DNA of 64,000 nt, taken from Hyphomicrobiales bacterium. Lineage in GTDB: Bacteria > Pseudomonadota > Alphaproteobacteria > SPJN01. The notes beneath the pieces are model-generated. The model saw only the letters and a list, made by a program, of their open reading frames with translations, did not search any database and had not been told where the DNA came from. The translations under genes were made by a program, and so were the position numbers. This document shows positions 36,161-45,194 of this stretch, piece after piece (within the stretch, counting starts at the first letter, position 1; each line of letters opens with the position of its first letter). The DNA lies in contig SPJN01000018.1 of NCBI GenBank assembly GCA_006844605.1, positions 1-64,000 on the forward strand, written 5' to 3'.

Positions 36161-37405
36161 ATGGAACAGGTGACCAACCTGATGCAGCAAGCTTGGAATC
36201 ATCCGGATTTCTGGCTGTACGCTGCGATTCCTGCCATTGCCGGTGCAATCGGCTGGGCAACAAACTGGCTGGCGATCAAGATGACGTTTTTTCCGGTTGA
36301 GCCAATAGGCTGGCCGCCCTTTTTGGGTTGGCAGGGGGTTATCCCATCCCGTTCTGAAAAGATGTCAGGCATTTTCGTTGATAACTCTTTGGCCAAACTT
36401 GGCACGACGGCTGAGTTGTTTGAGGCGTTTGAGACGGATGAATTGAAGGAGCATTTGGTCCGCTCCCTAAAGCCCCGTATCGAAGAATTTATTGATGACA
36501 TTATGTGTGAAAGTAATGCTGTCGTTTGGGAAAATCTGCCCAGCCTGACAAAGCGATTGGTTTATGCGCGTGCGCGCTCCACCATTCCGCGTATCGCAGA
36601 TTCAATGATGGAAGAAATCAATGAACGGTCAGAAGAGTTGATCGACATGCATGGCATGGCCACTGATCTTTTGACCCGCGACAAGACATTGCTAAATCGT
36701 ATGTTTATGGAATGCGGCGAGGCCGAGTTGAATTTCGTGATCAAGGCGGGGCTTTATCTGGGATTTCTATTTGGTGTGACTCAAATGCTGGCTTGGATCT
36801 ATTTCCCACAATGGTGGGTCTTGCCTGCCTTTGGTTTTTTGGTAGGTGCGACGACCAACTGGATTGCGCTGAACGCCATTTTCCGTCCATTGCATCCATA
36901 CAAGATCGGGCCCGTAACTTTTCTGGGGTTGTTCATCAAACGTCAGGACGAAGTGTCAAAAACCTTTGCACGATTGTCTACGGCTGATGTTTTGACCGTG
37001 GGCAATATGATGGAAAATATCCTCAACGGCCCAAATGAAGTCAAAACCCGCAAAATCATTCGGCGGCATTTGCGCCCTGCGATTGACGATACAGTGACCA
37101 AATTGATGGCGCAGGTGACGTTTGGTCCGACGGGTTATGTGGACCTAAAGGACAGGCTGGAGAATGCAACGCTTACCCTCGGCCAGGAAATTTTCACTGA
37201 TCAGCGCTTTAATCGTGAGCGCGCGCCTGTGATTGAAAAAATGCTGTATGAGCGGATGTCGGTTATGTCACCTGAAGAGTATCAGGATTTGATCCGGCCG
37301 GCATTCAAGGAAGATGAGTGGATATTGGTTGCTATCGGTGGTGTATTAGGCTTTGCGGCCGGTGTCGGGCAGCTTGTGCTTTTGTTTGGCCAGTCCATCC
37401 TTTAG
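36161..37405 (+). CDS. DUF445 family membrane protein
   Basis: Integral membrane protein, 414 aa from the ATG at 36161. Two hydrophobic N-terminal stretches (LYAAIPAIAGAIGWATNWLAIKM, residues about 18-40) carry the GWATNWLAIKM signature. That is repeated mid-protein as VGATTNWIALNAIFRP (near residue 240), evidence of an internal duplication typical of DUF445/YheB. A C-terminal helix (GVLGFAAGVGQLVLLFGQ) ends it. The function is not established in the family. The gene stands alone, with about 200 bp upstream devoid of genes. Confidence 0.85.
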   Translation: MEQVTNLMQQAWNHPDFWLYAAIPAIAGAIGWATNWLAIKMTFFPVEPIGWPPFLGWQGVIPSRSEKMSGIFVDNSLAKLGTTAELFEAFETDELKEHLVRSLKPRIEEFIDDIMCESNAVVWENLPSLTKRLVYARARSTIPRIADSMMEEINERSEELIDMHGMATDLLTRDKTLLNRMFMECGEAELNFVIKAGLYLGFLFGVTQMLAWIYFPQWWVLPAFGFLVGATTNWIALNAIFRPLHPYKIGPVTFLGLFIKRQDEVSKTFARLSTADVLTVGNMMENILNGPNEVKTRKIIRRHLRPAIDDTVTKLMAQVTFGPTGYVDLKDRLENATLTLGQEIFTDQRFNRERAPVIEKMLYERMSVMSPEEYQDLIRPAFKEDEWILVAIGGVLGFAAGVGQLVLLFGQSIL

Positions 37406-37464
37406 GTGTCATAGTTCTGACTTGTAGGGGCAGATAAAATCCACCCCTGAAAGTGGAGGACAAC

Positions 37465-37908
37465 ATGCCGAAATCACCACCTGAGGGCGCAAGTCGCATT
37501 ACGCCAATGTTAACCTATGACAATGCGGCAGAGGCGATTGAGTTTCTGTGCCGTGTTTTCGGGTTTCAAGAAACGTTCCGTATGGATATGCCAGATGGTA
37601 AAATCGGTCATGCGGAATTGGCCTATGATGATGGCGTGATCATGCTGGCTAGTGCATTTCCTGATATGGGCCTGATGAGCGCGCGGGAGTTTGAAGGCCG
37701 CTATGCCCAGCTTTATGTCTATGTCGATGATGTGGACGCCCACTTTGCACATGCCAAGGCGCAAGGCGCGGATATTATCGCCGAACCCCAAGATATGTTT
37801 TACGGTGATAAGCGTTATCAAGTCGCAGACATAGAGGGGCATCAATGGTTCTTCGCCACCAAGGTGCGTGACGTGCCGCCTGAAGAACTGGTTATTCCCA
37901 ACGACTAG
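37465..37908 (+). CDS. VOC/glyoxalase superfamily protein (PhnB-like)
   Basis: 147 aa from the ATG at 37465, 6 nt after GGAGGA. The paired beta-alpha-beta-beta-beta modules are seen as ITPMLTYDNAAEAIEFLCRVFGFQE, MDMPDGKIGHAEL and VYVDDVDAHFAHAKAQGADII. It ends with DIEGHQWFFATKVRDV, which contains metal-ligand-like residues. The superfamily covers glyoxalases, dioxygenases and resistance proteins, so the reaction cannot be named. It lies 86 bp upstream of a TauD-family dioxygenase in the same orientation. Confidence 0.85.
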   Translation: MPKSPPEGASRITPMLTYDNAAEAIEFLCRVFGFQETFRMDMPDGKIGHAELAYDDGVIMLASAFPDMGLMSAREFEGRYAQLYVYVDDVDAHFAHAKAQGADIIAEPQDMFYGDKRYQVADIEGHQWFFATKVRDVPPEELVIPND

Positions 37909-37994
37909 ACACGAGTTTTTCCTTGCGTCCGGGTTTCGGTCTTGCAACGATCTCATCATAATTTGATGAAAAATCATTGCAGATGGGGGCTTAT

Positions 37995-38879
37995 ATGACC
38001 GCGCAGCCGATTGAAACGAATGCCACGAATGTTATGGCGCGCGCCGCCGCGCAGGGCTGGGGCATTAATTTGTTGTCTCCGGTGATCGGTGCAGAGGTGC
38101 TGGGTATCGATCTCTCGCAGACGATGACACCCGAACAGGTCTCGGTGTTGCGGGAAATTTTGCTGGAATGGAAGGTGATGTTTTTCCGCGATCAGGACAT
38201 CACAACCCAGCAACATTTGGATTTTTCCAAAAATTTTGGCCCATTGGAAATTCATCCGTTCGGTTTGAATGACCCGGACTATCCTGAGGTTTTGTTCATC
38301 ACGCATGATGAAAACAACAAGGGCAAAGAAAATATCTGGCATTCCGATGTGACATGGCGGGAAGCGCCGTCACTTGGGTCTGTATTACGCGCGCGCGAAG
38401 TGCCGGAGGTGGGTGGTGATACGCTGTTTGCTGATATGTATGCAGCCTATGATGGCCTGCCTGAGGCTATGAAGGAAAAGATTGAAGGACGCATGGCGCG
38501 CCATGATTTCTATCCGTTCAAGCCGGGTATCCTTGCTGCCCCTGATGGGGAAAAAATTCTGAAGCAGATGGAAGAGAAATACCCTAATCCGTGGCACCCG
38601 ATTGTGCGGACGCACCCTGAAACGGGGCGTAAGGGACTGTATGTGAATATTGCCTTCACTGTTGAGGTTGAGGGTATGGATGAGAAAGAGGGCCGTGCCC
38701 TTCTTGACTTTCTATATCGTCAGGCAACTGTTCCTGAATATCAGTGTCGCTTCCGTTGGGAAGACAATTCTATCGCCTTTTGGGACAACCGTTCGTGCCA
38801 GCATTATGCAGCGTCAGATTACTGGCCGCATCAACGCCGTATGGAACGAGTGACGATTATCGGGGATCAGCCTCGATGA
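37995..38879 (+). CDS. TauD/TfdA family Fe(II)/2-oxoglutarate dioxygenase
   Basis: 294 aa from the ATG at 37995, preceded by ATGGGGG. The Fe-binding HxD is in NIWHSDVTWREAP and the distal His in WDNRSCQHYAASDYWPHQRRMERVTI. The Arg that binds 2-oxoglutarate is RRMER. Other landmarks are LSQTMTPEQVSVLREILLEWKVMFFRDQDI and FGPLEIHPF. Relatives hydroxylate taurine, alkylsulfonates, 2,4-D or similar acids. No sulfonate transporter or regulator is adjacent, so the substrate stays open. Confidence 0.9.
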   Translation: MTAQPIETNATNVMARAAAQGWGINLLSPVIGAEVLGIDLSQTMTPEQVSVLREILLEWKVMFFRDQDITTQQHLDFSKNFGPLEIHPFGLNDPDYPEVLFITHDENNKGKENIWHSDVTWREAPSLGSVLRAREVPEVGGDTLFADMYAAYDGLPEAMKEKIEGRMARHDFYPFKPGILAAPDGEKILKQMEEKYPNPWHPIVRTHPETGRKGLYVNIAFTVEVEGMDEKEGRALLDFLYRQATVPEYQCRFRWEDNSIAFWDNRSCQHYAASDYWPHQRRMERVTIIGDQPR

Positions 38880-38888
38880 CCCCTGCGG

Positions 38889-38916
38889 GTTAACGATCCA
38901 CAACAGAACCGTTAAC
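38889..38916. repeat. Inverted GTTAACG/CGTTAAC pair upstream of the subtilase gene
   Basis: GTTAACG at 38889-38895 and CGTTAAC at 38910-38916 are inverted around 14 nt, and each GTTAAC core is itself palindromic. The cores are 22 bp apart. This lies between the dioxygenase stop and the autotransporter start and could be an operator. The stem has little GC and no T run, so a terminator is unlikely. Confidence 0.35.
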
Positions 38917-38992
38917 TACCTGTTTACCCTGTTTGTCTATTGATGGTGTTCAGCAATGAACACAGTGATGGATGTCGGGGAGAACAGGTCTC

Positions 38993-41428
38993 ATGGTTTT
39001 GCAGGACGGTAACTTTAATCCAATAAAACCAGTACTTTATGGGACTGTTTGCTTGCTATGCCTTTCTCTAGCTGCCTGTGGCGGGAGTGGTGGCAGCGGT
39101 AAATCGGGCGGCTCCAGTGTGCCGCTTGCACCGTCGGGTGGCGGTGGCGGCGATAACTCGAATGATGGCGGCACGACCTTTACAGCAGCAGATTTCGAAA
39201 CCGCAGAATATAATCGCCAAAGCGGCTTACGCCAGATGAATGCCAGTTCCGCCTATGCCCAAGGGGCAACAGGTGGCGGCGTGACGGTCGCTTTTATAGA
39301 TACGGGTATCGATGTAGATCATCCTGACCTTGCCGGTCAGATCTCTAATCTTAGCACCGATATTGTCGGTGGTAGCCGCAATGATGTGAACGATACCAAT
39401 GGACATGGGACAGCGGTTGCCGGTGTTATTGCCGCGGCAAAAAATAATTCGGGAACGCATGGTGTTGCGTTTGATGCGCAGGTCATGGCCATTCGCGGTG
39501 ACGATATTGATCAAGGTCAATGTGGCAATGATGGGTGTGATTTCTTCTCTACCGATACCATTGCCGGTATCAACTATGCAGTGGCCAATGGTGCCCGTGT
39601 GATTAACCTGTCCATAAGCGGCCCAGATGCTATCGGTGCAAATTATCGTAACGCGCTGAACAATGCGGGTAATCAGGGCGTGGTCGTGGTTGCGGCCGCT
39701 GGCAATAGCAGTGGCGTCGGGCCAGAACATCCAGCTGCCTTTGCCGCAGATGGCAGATCTGTGGGCAATATGCTGGCTGTTGGGTCAGTTGACTCAAACG
39801 AGGTGATCTCGTCCTTTTCCAACACCGCGGGCACCAGTATTTCGCACTTTGTTGTCGCGCCGGGTGAACGTATTCGAACTTTGGGGCTTGGTGGAGGCGA
39901 GGTTTTGGCATCGGGCACATCATTCGCAACGCCACATGTCGCGGGTGCTGCTGCGGTTTTGATTGACCTATTCCCATCTCTTACCGCGCCCGAAGTGGTT
40001 GATTTGCTGCGCGGTACAGCGGCTGATCTGGGTGTGGTAGGGGATGATGCAATTTACGGCAAAGGGTTGATTGACCTGCAGGCGGCGGTCGCACCGCAAG
40101 GTGCCGCGCAGGTGCCGCAAGGACAAACCACTGCCGGACATAGCGAACCCCTGTCAGGCTCAGGGGCGCAATTCGCAGCCAGCTTTGGTGATGGCCCCAT
40201 GCGTGCAGCCTCAGCCGGTGGATTGGCCCAGGTATTGTTTCTGGACGATTACAAACGCGGATATCGGGCGGATTTGACTGCGCTGGTCGGTACAGCGTCT
40301 TCGAATAGGGCGCTTGAACAATTCGTCAGGAATAGCGGTGGGCGGGACCACGCTGCGTTGGATTTTTCGTCGATTTCATCGTCGTTTGGTTTTACCGAAA
40401 CTGCGATCTATGCATTCGACGACGGGGAGCATCGCAATCAGGCGCAAGCTGCCTATTTAGGCGAGACAAATATTTTGGCGGAAAAGAACTCTCCGGGCCT
40501 ATCATTTACCGGCGGGCTATCGCTTGGCACTGTGTTCGGTTCTGATTTGGGGCAGGTGACGTTTCAATTGACACAAGGCGATGGCATGTCTGTTGCGGGC
40601 ACCTCTGCCAAGGTTATGCGGAATATGGGTGCGTCTGATCTGTTTGGTATGTCTGACAACGTAATCACGCCCCTGTCCGATATGGTTGCCGGTGGCTTGG
40701 CAGCAGGGCTAGATTGGCAAGTGACAGAGCATGTGAGTTTAAGTTTCTCGCACCATGATGATGCGCGTGCAAGTTCGGGCATGTTCGCCGACAATCCTCA
40801 AAAAATGACAATGGTCGGTGCCAGCTATGATGGCGGCGCAAATGGCATAGCAATCGAAGTCGGCAAGCTGCAGGAGCAAAACAGTTTGTTGGGCAGTCTT
40901 GGTGCCGGGGCTTTTGGTCTTGCGCCGGATGCAGAAACTGTTGTTGGCACAATTTCAGCGTACACCGCAATTGCCGTGCCTGTAGTTGATCAGGTGACGT
41001 TGTTTGGTCGATACACACAAGCGATGACAGACATTTCCGATGTTAGCGTTGGCCTTTTTTCAAACTGGGGTCCGGTACGAGCCAACGCATTTTCAGTCGG
41101 CGTGATGGCGGCCAATATCATCGCGGAAGACGACCGATTGGGAATGATTATTGGGCAGTCCCTGCGCGTTGACGATGCGCCGGCAACATTGCGAGTGCCC
41201 AAAATCCGTGGTTTGAACGGCGCGATTTTATATGACACGCAATCGGTCAACCTTGCCCCGGGTGGGCGTGAGATCAGCCTTGAACTATCTTACAAAACCA
41301 AACTGCAACGGCGCGCTTTGCCAGATGGCACAATGGCGGTCAGCTTGTTTGGCAGGCGCGAGCCGGGTCATGTCGCCGGCGCGGCACCGGATATTGGCCT
41401 AACGGGCAGGATTAGCCTACCTTTTTAA
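38993..41428 (+). CDS. S8 subtilase autotransporter with lipoprotein signal
   Basis: Secreted serine protease, 811 aa from the ATG at 38993 after CGGGGAGAA. The signal ends in a lipobox, LAAC, with C29 as the predicted lipid-modified residue, followed by a Gly/Ser-rich flexible linker. The catalytic triad is D103 (VAFIDTGIDVDHPDL), H138 (NGHGTAVAGV) and S310 (SGTSFATPH). Residues about 500-811 form a transmembrane beta-barrel with alternating segments, ending in RISLPF. This layout is that of SphB1/NalP-type lipoprotein autotransporters that process other surface proteins. The targets here are unknown. Confidence 0.9.
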   Translation: MVLQDGNFNPIKPVLYGTVCLLCLSLAACGGSGGSGKSGGSSVPLAPSGGGGGDNSNDGGTTFTAADFETAEYNRQSGLRQMNASSAYAQGATGGGVTVAFIDTGIDVDHPDLAGQISNLSTDIVGGSRNDVNDTNGHGTAVAGVIAAAKNNSGTHGVAFDAQVMAIRGDDIDQGQCGNDGCDFFSTDTIAGINYAVANGARVINLSISGPDAIGANYRNALNNAGNQGVVVVAAAGNSSGVGPEHPAAFAADGRSVGNMLAVGSVDSNEVISSFSNTAGTSISHFVVAPGERIRTLGLGGGEVLASGTSFATPHVAGAAAVLIDLFPSLTAPEVVDLLRGTAADLGVVGDDAIYGKGLIDLQAAVAPQGAAQVPQGQTTAGHSEPLSGSGAQFAASFGDGPMRAASAGGLAQVLFLDDYKRGYRADLTALVGTASSNRALEQFVRNSGGRDHAALDFSSISSSFGFTETAIYAFDDGEHRNQAQAAYLGETNILAEKNSPGLSFTGGLSLGTVFGSDLGQVTFQLTQGDGMSVAGTSAKVMRNMGASDLFGMSDNVITPLSDMVAGGLAAGLDWQVTEHVSLSFSHHDDARASSGMFADNPQKMTMVGASYDGGANGIAIEVGKLQEQNSLLGSLGAGAFGLAPDAETVVGTISAYTAIAVPVVDQVTLFGRYTQAMTDISDVSVGLFSNWGPVRANAFSVGVMAANIIAEDDRLGMIIGQSLRVDDAPATLRVPKIRGLNGAILYDTQSVNLAPGGREISLELSYKTKLQRRALPDGTMAVSLFGRREPGHVAGAAPDIGLTGRISLPF

Positions 41429-41434
41429 GCAAAA

Positions 41435-41465
41435 TCATGGGTTTGCATTCGTTCATGGCCCATGA
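41435..41465. repeat. Inverted repeat TCATGGG/CCCATGA upstream of the response regulator
   Basis: TCATGGG (41435-41441) and CCCATGA (41459-41465) are perfectly inverted around 17 nt, 39-69 bp upstream of the LuxR-type response regulator and just after the autotransporter stop. It could be an operator or a weak transcript end. No T run follows. Confidence 0.35.
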
Positions 41466-41503
41466 AATAGTGTGGCAGGAACAATGAGCGGAGCTGCCTG
41501 ACC

Positions 41504-42157
41504 ATGCGTATTCTGGTCGCCGACGATCATTCAATTGTACGCAGTGGATTGAAGCATCTATTGCGTGATTTGTCTGATCAGGACGATATTGAATTCATCG
41601 AAGCCAATTCATTCGATGCAGCGCGTGAGGCTGCGTTGACAGGTCCTGTGCCTGACATGCTGTTGCTTGACCTGTTTGCCCCTAATCCTGTTGAGGGGCC
41701 TGAGTTGAAAGCCTTTTGCGAGGCTGTGGCGCCCAGTCCGGTCGTAATATTTTCCATGTCAGAAAACGTGCAGGATATGCGCAATGTCCTTGATCACGGG
41801 GCAAAGGCATTCATTCCGAAGAATACCGACGACACGCTTTTCTTGTCTATCCTGCGTATGATCCTTGCGGGCGGAACTTATATTCCACCGGTCATGAATA
41901 CGTCTGGCATGGCAGAAACAAGCGCGCCCTATGTTCAGGCCGGCGCGGCACCGACTATCGACTTGAATGACAAGTTGATGAGCCTGACACGGCGGCAACG
42001 GGATGTGCTGACCATGATGGCGGAGGGGCTGTCGAACAAAGAAATCGGCGAACGTTTAGGGCTGAACATCAACACCGTTAAGGGGCATGTGACAGCGATT
42101 TTACGAGAGCTTGGCGTTGAAAACCGCACACAGGCGGTGCTGATGATCAAGAGCTAG
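41504..42157 (+). CDS. LuxR-type (NarL/FixJ family) response regulator
   Basis: 217 aa. The receiver domain has the acid pair in VADDHS, phosphoacceptor D56 in MLLLDLFAP, and Lys of FIPKNTDD. The C-terminal DNA-binding domain reads SLTRRQRDVLTMMAEGLSNKEIGERLGLNINTVKGHV, the LuxR signature. It lies 75 bp after the subtilase gene. Its 3' end overlaps by 11 bp the convergent histidine kinase gene, which is its probable partner by proximity. Confidence 0.9.
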   Translation: MRILVADDHSIVRSGLKHLLRDLSDQDDIEFIEANSFDAAREAALTGPVPDMLLLDLFAPNPVEGPELKAFCEAVAPSPVVIFSMSENVQDMRNVLDHGAKAFIPKNTDDTLFLSILRMILAGGTYIPPVMNTSGMAETSAPYVQAGAAPTIDLNDKLMSLTRRQRDVLTMMAEGLSNKEIGERLGLNINTVKGHVTAILRELGVENRTQAVLMIKS

Positions 42158-43637
42158 GCGGAAGGCTGATTGGTAAAGTCAGGGAAAAAACAGACCCGCG
42201 CCCAACCGAAGAACGCACAGACAAGTCGAACCCCATTAATGTCGCCAGTCTGCTGGAAATTGTCAGTCCAAGACCCAGCCCTTCAGACTTGTCGCGACCC
42301 GGGTCGGAAAGTTGATGAAATTCGTCAAATATTTTCTGCATATCTGATTCAGCGATACCGGGGCCGGTGTCATGGACCTCAACCCGGATTTGATCGCCCC
42401 GGTTGCGGCAGGCAATGATCACGCCGCCTTCATCCGTGTATCGAACGGCGTTTGAAATCAGATTTCGCAAAATTCGTTCAGTTAAAACACGGTCGGCAAA
42501 AACAGATTTATTGTGACCGATCACCCGCAGTCGCAATGCCTTTTCATCCGCCAACGGTGCCTGTTCCTTGATGATTTGATCCAGCAAGGGGCCGAGTGAC
42601 CATGTGACGGGGTGCAACTCGATTACCCCGGCTTCGATTTGCGAAATATCAAGAAGGGCATTCAACAGCCGCCGCATTGACCCTTGTGCCGCGCGCACAT
42701 CAGCGATAATTTCCTTTTGCATTGGGTCAGTGATCTTACGTTCCAGCGCCCCAGCAAACAGGCCAATGGCTTCTAGCGGTTGCAAAAGATCATGCCCGGC
42801 CGCCGCCAGGAAACGTGACTTTGCAATATTGGCTTGCTCAGCCTCCATCCGTGCGATGTTCAAATCTGCGGTGCGGATTGCAACTTCTTCTTCCAATACA
42901 TCGCGTGATTTTGTCAACGCGGTGCTGATACGTTCATTCTCGGCAATTTCTTCCTCAACCTGTGTGACCATTGGTCGGAAAATCGCGAAAATCTCCAACA
43001 ACAATGTGCTCAACAATCCGACCAGCATGATGATTTGTAGTTTGCCGATGACGTCAAGGGCGGATTCGCCTTCTTGTTGATAAAGCGCAACCGCCTGATC
43101 AAGCGCCAGACCAAGTCTTTGGGAAGTGTCTGTAACCAATGTGGTAACCAGACCGGATTGCCGTCTGATGGATTGATAATTTTCATCAGCAAGAGATCGC
43201 ATGGTTGCCACATAACGTTTGACCTGAAGATCAAGGTTGGATGGCGGCGCAAACAAAAAACTTTCCAATTTGTCGGGCAGCGTGTCGATCCAAAACAAAC
43301 CATCCCATGTTTGGGTCAGCGAATGATGGTTTTGTTCCAGCAAATCAACCCTGATCACAAGGATGTCGCGCGCATGATTGAAATCATCTTCATGCGAAGA
43401 CGTGGCCATGCGTTGCAGTTGCAGGGCCGCCCCTTCGGCCAGCACGCGTTGCCCGGCCATCATGTTGACAGCGTGGGACACGCTGCGGGAATAGGTTGTT
43501 GCTTGATCAAACAGAATGAAGGAGGCAATGACCAGCCCGGCAATGAGGCTTAGGCCCAGCCGATATCGCTGGGTCATCCACTGGCGTGGTCTGGTTTGTA
43601 TCTTGTCTGCTTTGTCAGTCATTTGGCGCTGGGGCAT
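42147..43637 (-). CDS. Membrane sensor histidine kinase
   Basis: 496 aa from the ATG at 43637; other in-frame starts are 43661 and 43622, and no strong ribosome-binding site decides among them. An N-terminal helix (LGLSLIAGLVIASFILF), a roughly 160-residue extracytoplasmic helical sensor domain and a second helix (IIMLVGLLSTLLLEIFAIF) are followed by a coiled coil. The phosphoacceptor is H282 in AAAGHDLLQPLEAIG, with NLISNAVRYTD, DTGPGIAESDM and LGLGLTISSRLATLMG in the ATPase domain. The AGHDLLQPL form is typical of hybrid-like kinases, but no receiver domain is attached. Convergent with the LuxR-type regulator, downstream of glpD. Confidence 0.88.
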   Translation of the reverse strand: MPQRQMTDKADKIQTRPRQWMTQRYRLGLSLIAGLVIASFILFDQATTYSRSVSHAVNMMAGQRVLAEGAALQLQRMATSSHEDDFNHARDILVIRVDLLEQNHHSLTQTWDGLFWIDTLPDKLESFLFAPPSNLDLQVKRYVATMRSLADENYQSIRRQSGLVTTLVTDTSQRLGLALDQAVALYQQEGESALDVIGKLQIIMLVGLLSTLLLEIFAIFRPMVTQVEEEIAENERISTALTKSRDVLEEEVAIRTADLNIARMEAEQANIAKSRFLAAAGHDLLQPLEAIGLFAGALERKITDPMQKEIIADVRAAQGSMRRLLNALLDISQIEAGVIELHPVTWSLGPLLDQIIKEQAPLADEKALRLRVIGHNKSVFADRVLTERILRNLISNAVRYTDEGGVIIACRNRGDQIRVEVHDTGPGIAESDMQKIFDEFHQLSDPGRDKSEGLGLGLTISSRLATLMGFDLSVRSSVGRGSVFSLTLPISLPPSS

Positions 43638-43658
43638 TTTACTTTCACGCTGCTTGAT

Positions 43659-43675
43659 CATGCCACAATGGCATG
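43659..43675. repeat. Palindrome CATGCCA-CAA-TGGCATG between glpD and the kinase gene
   Basis: A perfect 7-bp inverted repeat around a 3-nt loop, directly upstream of the kinase start on the minus strand. It could be an mRNA hairpin limiting read-through from glpD, or an operator for the kinase. No T run follows it. Confidence 0.4.
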
Positions 43676-43700
43676 ATGCCATGCATCGACAAAGCCTCAA

Positions 43701-45194
43701 TCAGCAATTTTCAGCGAACCATTGATTTACAGTATCTATGTCACTGGGGGTCAGCGCCATATAAAGCTTGGTCCGCCGATGCAGGAAGTCATCGCCATTG
43801 CGGCAATCTTCAACCTGAACGGCATGCCACAATTCAGCCAAGGGCACATTGGGTACAAGCTGTTGTGCCAAAGCGGGGTCGTCTTCAACCGTATTGTAAA
43901 GATCACTTGTGACGCTGCCATATGTAAATGCCCAACGATGGCAAATTGCTTTCGAGAGCGCGGCTGGCCCGGCGTCGGCTAATGCTGCAAGGGCAGGGCG
44001 GTCGAGAGCGCCGCCATGCAGCACTTCTTGATCTGTCCATGCGGGTCGGGCGGGCAGGCCCAATTGTTCCAACCGCTTCATGACCAGTTCACCTAGTTTG
44101 CGGTGGGTTGTCAGCTTGCCGCCAAAAATGGTCAATAACGCCCCGTCGCCGGATTGGTGGACCTCTAGCTCATATTCACGGGTGACCTTGCTGGGGTTGT
44201 CCGATCCGTCATCGACCAACGGCCTGACTCCGGCATAGGTGTCCAGAACATCCTGAGCGGTAAGGTCATTATCAAAATATCGATTGTGCGTGGCCAGAAT
44301 ATAATCCCGTTCCTTGTCGGAACATGTGGGATTGTCAGCGCTGCCCTCATGCGGTTCATCGGTCGTGCCGATGATACGGAAACGGTTGTCGAGCCACGGG
44401 ATGACAAACACAACTCGCCCATCGGGGTTTTGCAACAAATAGGCATTGGGGTCGGCAGGTGCAGGCATACGCACAATGACATGGCTGCCCCGGACCAAAC
44501 GTAGGCGCCTGTTTGTATTGATGGATTTTGCCTTGTCGAGAATGGATAGAGCCCAAGGCCCGCCGGCATTGACGACAAACCGTGCTGTCAGTGATTTTCC
44601 TTCCGCGGTTGTCAGCCTATAGCCTTCCTGCGCTGGTTCAATTGATGTGACACGGCGGCGATTGTGAATATCCGCACCACGTTCGCGGGCATCCAGCAAA
44701 GTTTCAAGTGTTAGCCGTGCGTCATCAGTCCAACAATCCGGATAATGCAGAACGGATTTCAGCCCCTCATGATCCAAATGGGGAATGGCGCTCGCGTCGC
44801 CCTTGGAAAGCTTGCCTGTGCGCCCCAGAACTTTCCGGCCTGACAAGACGTCATAAAGAAACAGGCCCAGTCGGACGATCCAGCCCGCGCGCTTTTGATC
44901 CTTGCGAATAGGCACCAAAAAACGCATGGGGAAAACCAAATGCGGGGCCATGTTCATCAGGGCCTCACGCTCATGCAGGGATTCGTAGACCAAGCGGAAC
45001 TCAAATTGTTCCAGATAGCGGATGCCGCCGTGTATTAGCTTTGATGATCGTGAAGAAGTGCCGATGGCGTAATCCTCAGCCTCTGCCAACCAAACGGAAT
45101 GACCGCGCCCAACGGCATCGCGGGCAACCGCAGCACCGTTGATCCCGCCGCCGATTACAGCAATGTCAAAATCCGGTTTTTTGGCTGTCGTCAT
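43701..45194 (-). CDS. glpD: Aerobic glycerol-3-phosphate dehydrogenase GlpD
   Basis: Membrane-associated flavoenzyme oxidising glycerol-3-phosphate to dihydroxyacetone phosphate with electrons passing to quinone. 497 aa. The FAD motif DIAVIGGGINGAAVARDAVGRG is at the N-terminus, GTSSRSSKLIHGGIRYLEQFEFRLV is the GlpD signature, and YAGVRPLVDD and IFGGKLTTHRKLGE complete it. No glpF/K/R is visible beside it. It is transcribed toward the histidine kinase. Confidence 0.95.
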   Translation of the reverse strand: MTTAKKPDFDIAVIGGGINGAAVARDAVGRGHSVWLAEAEDYAIGTSSRSSKLIHGGIRYLEQFEFRLVYESLHEREALMNMAPHLVFPMRFLVPIRKDQKRAGWIVRLGLFLYDVLSGRKVLGRTGKLSKGDASAIPHLDHEGLKSVLHYPDCWTDDARLTLETLLDARERGADIHNRRRVTSIEPAQEGYRLTTAEGKSLTARFVVNAGGPWALSILDKAKSINTNRRLRLVRGSHVIVRMPAPADPNAYLLQNPDGRVVFVIPWLDNRFRIIGTTDEPHEGSADNPTCSDKERDYILATHNRYFDNDLTAQDVLDTYAGVRPLVDDGSDNPSKVTREYELEVHQSGDGALLTIFGGKLTTHRKLGELVMKRLEQLGLPARPAWTDQEVLHGGALDRPALAALADAGPAALSKAICHRWAFTYGSVTSDLYNTVEDDPALAQQLVPNVPLAELWHAVQVEDCRNGDDFLHRRTKLYMALTPSDIDTVNQWFAENC

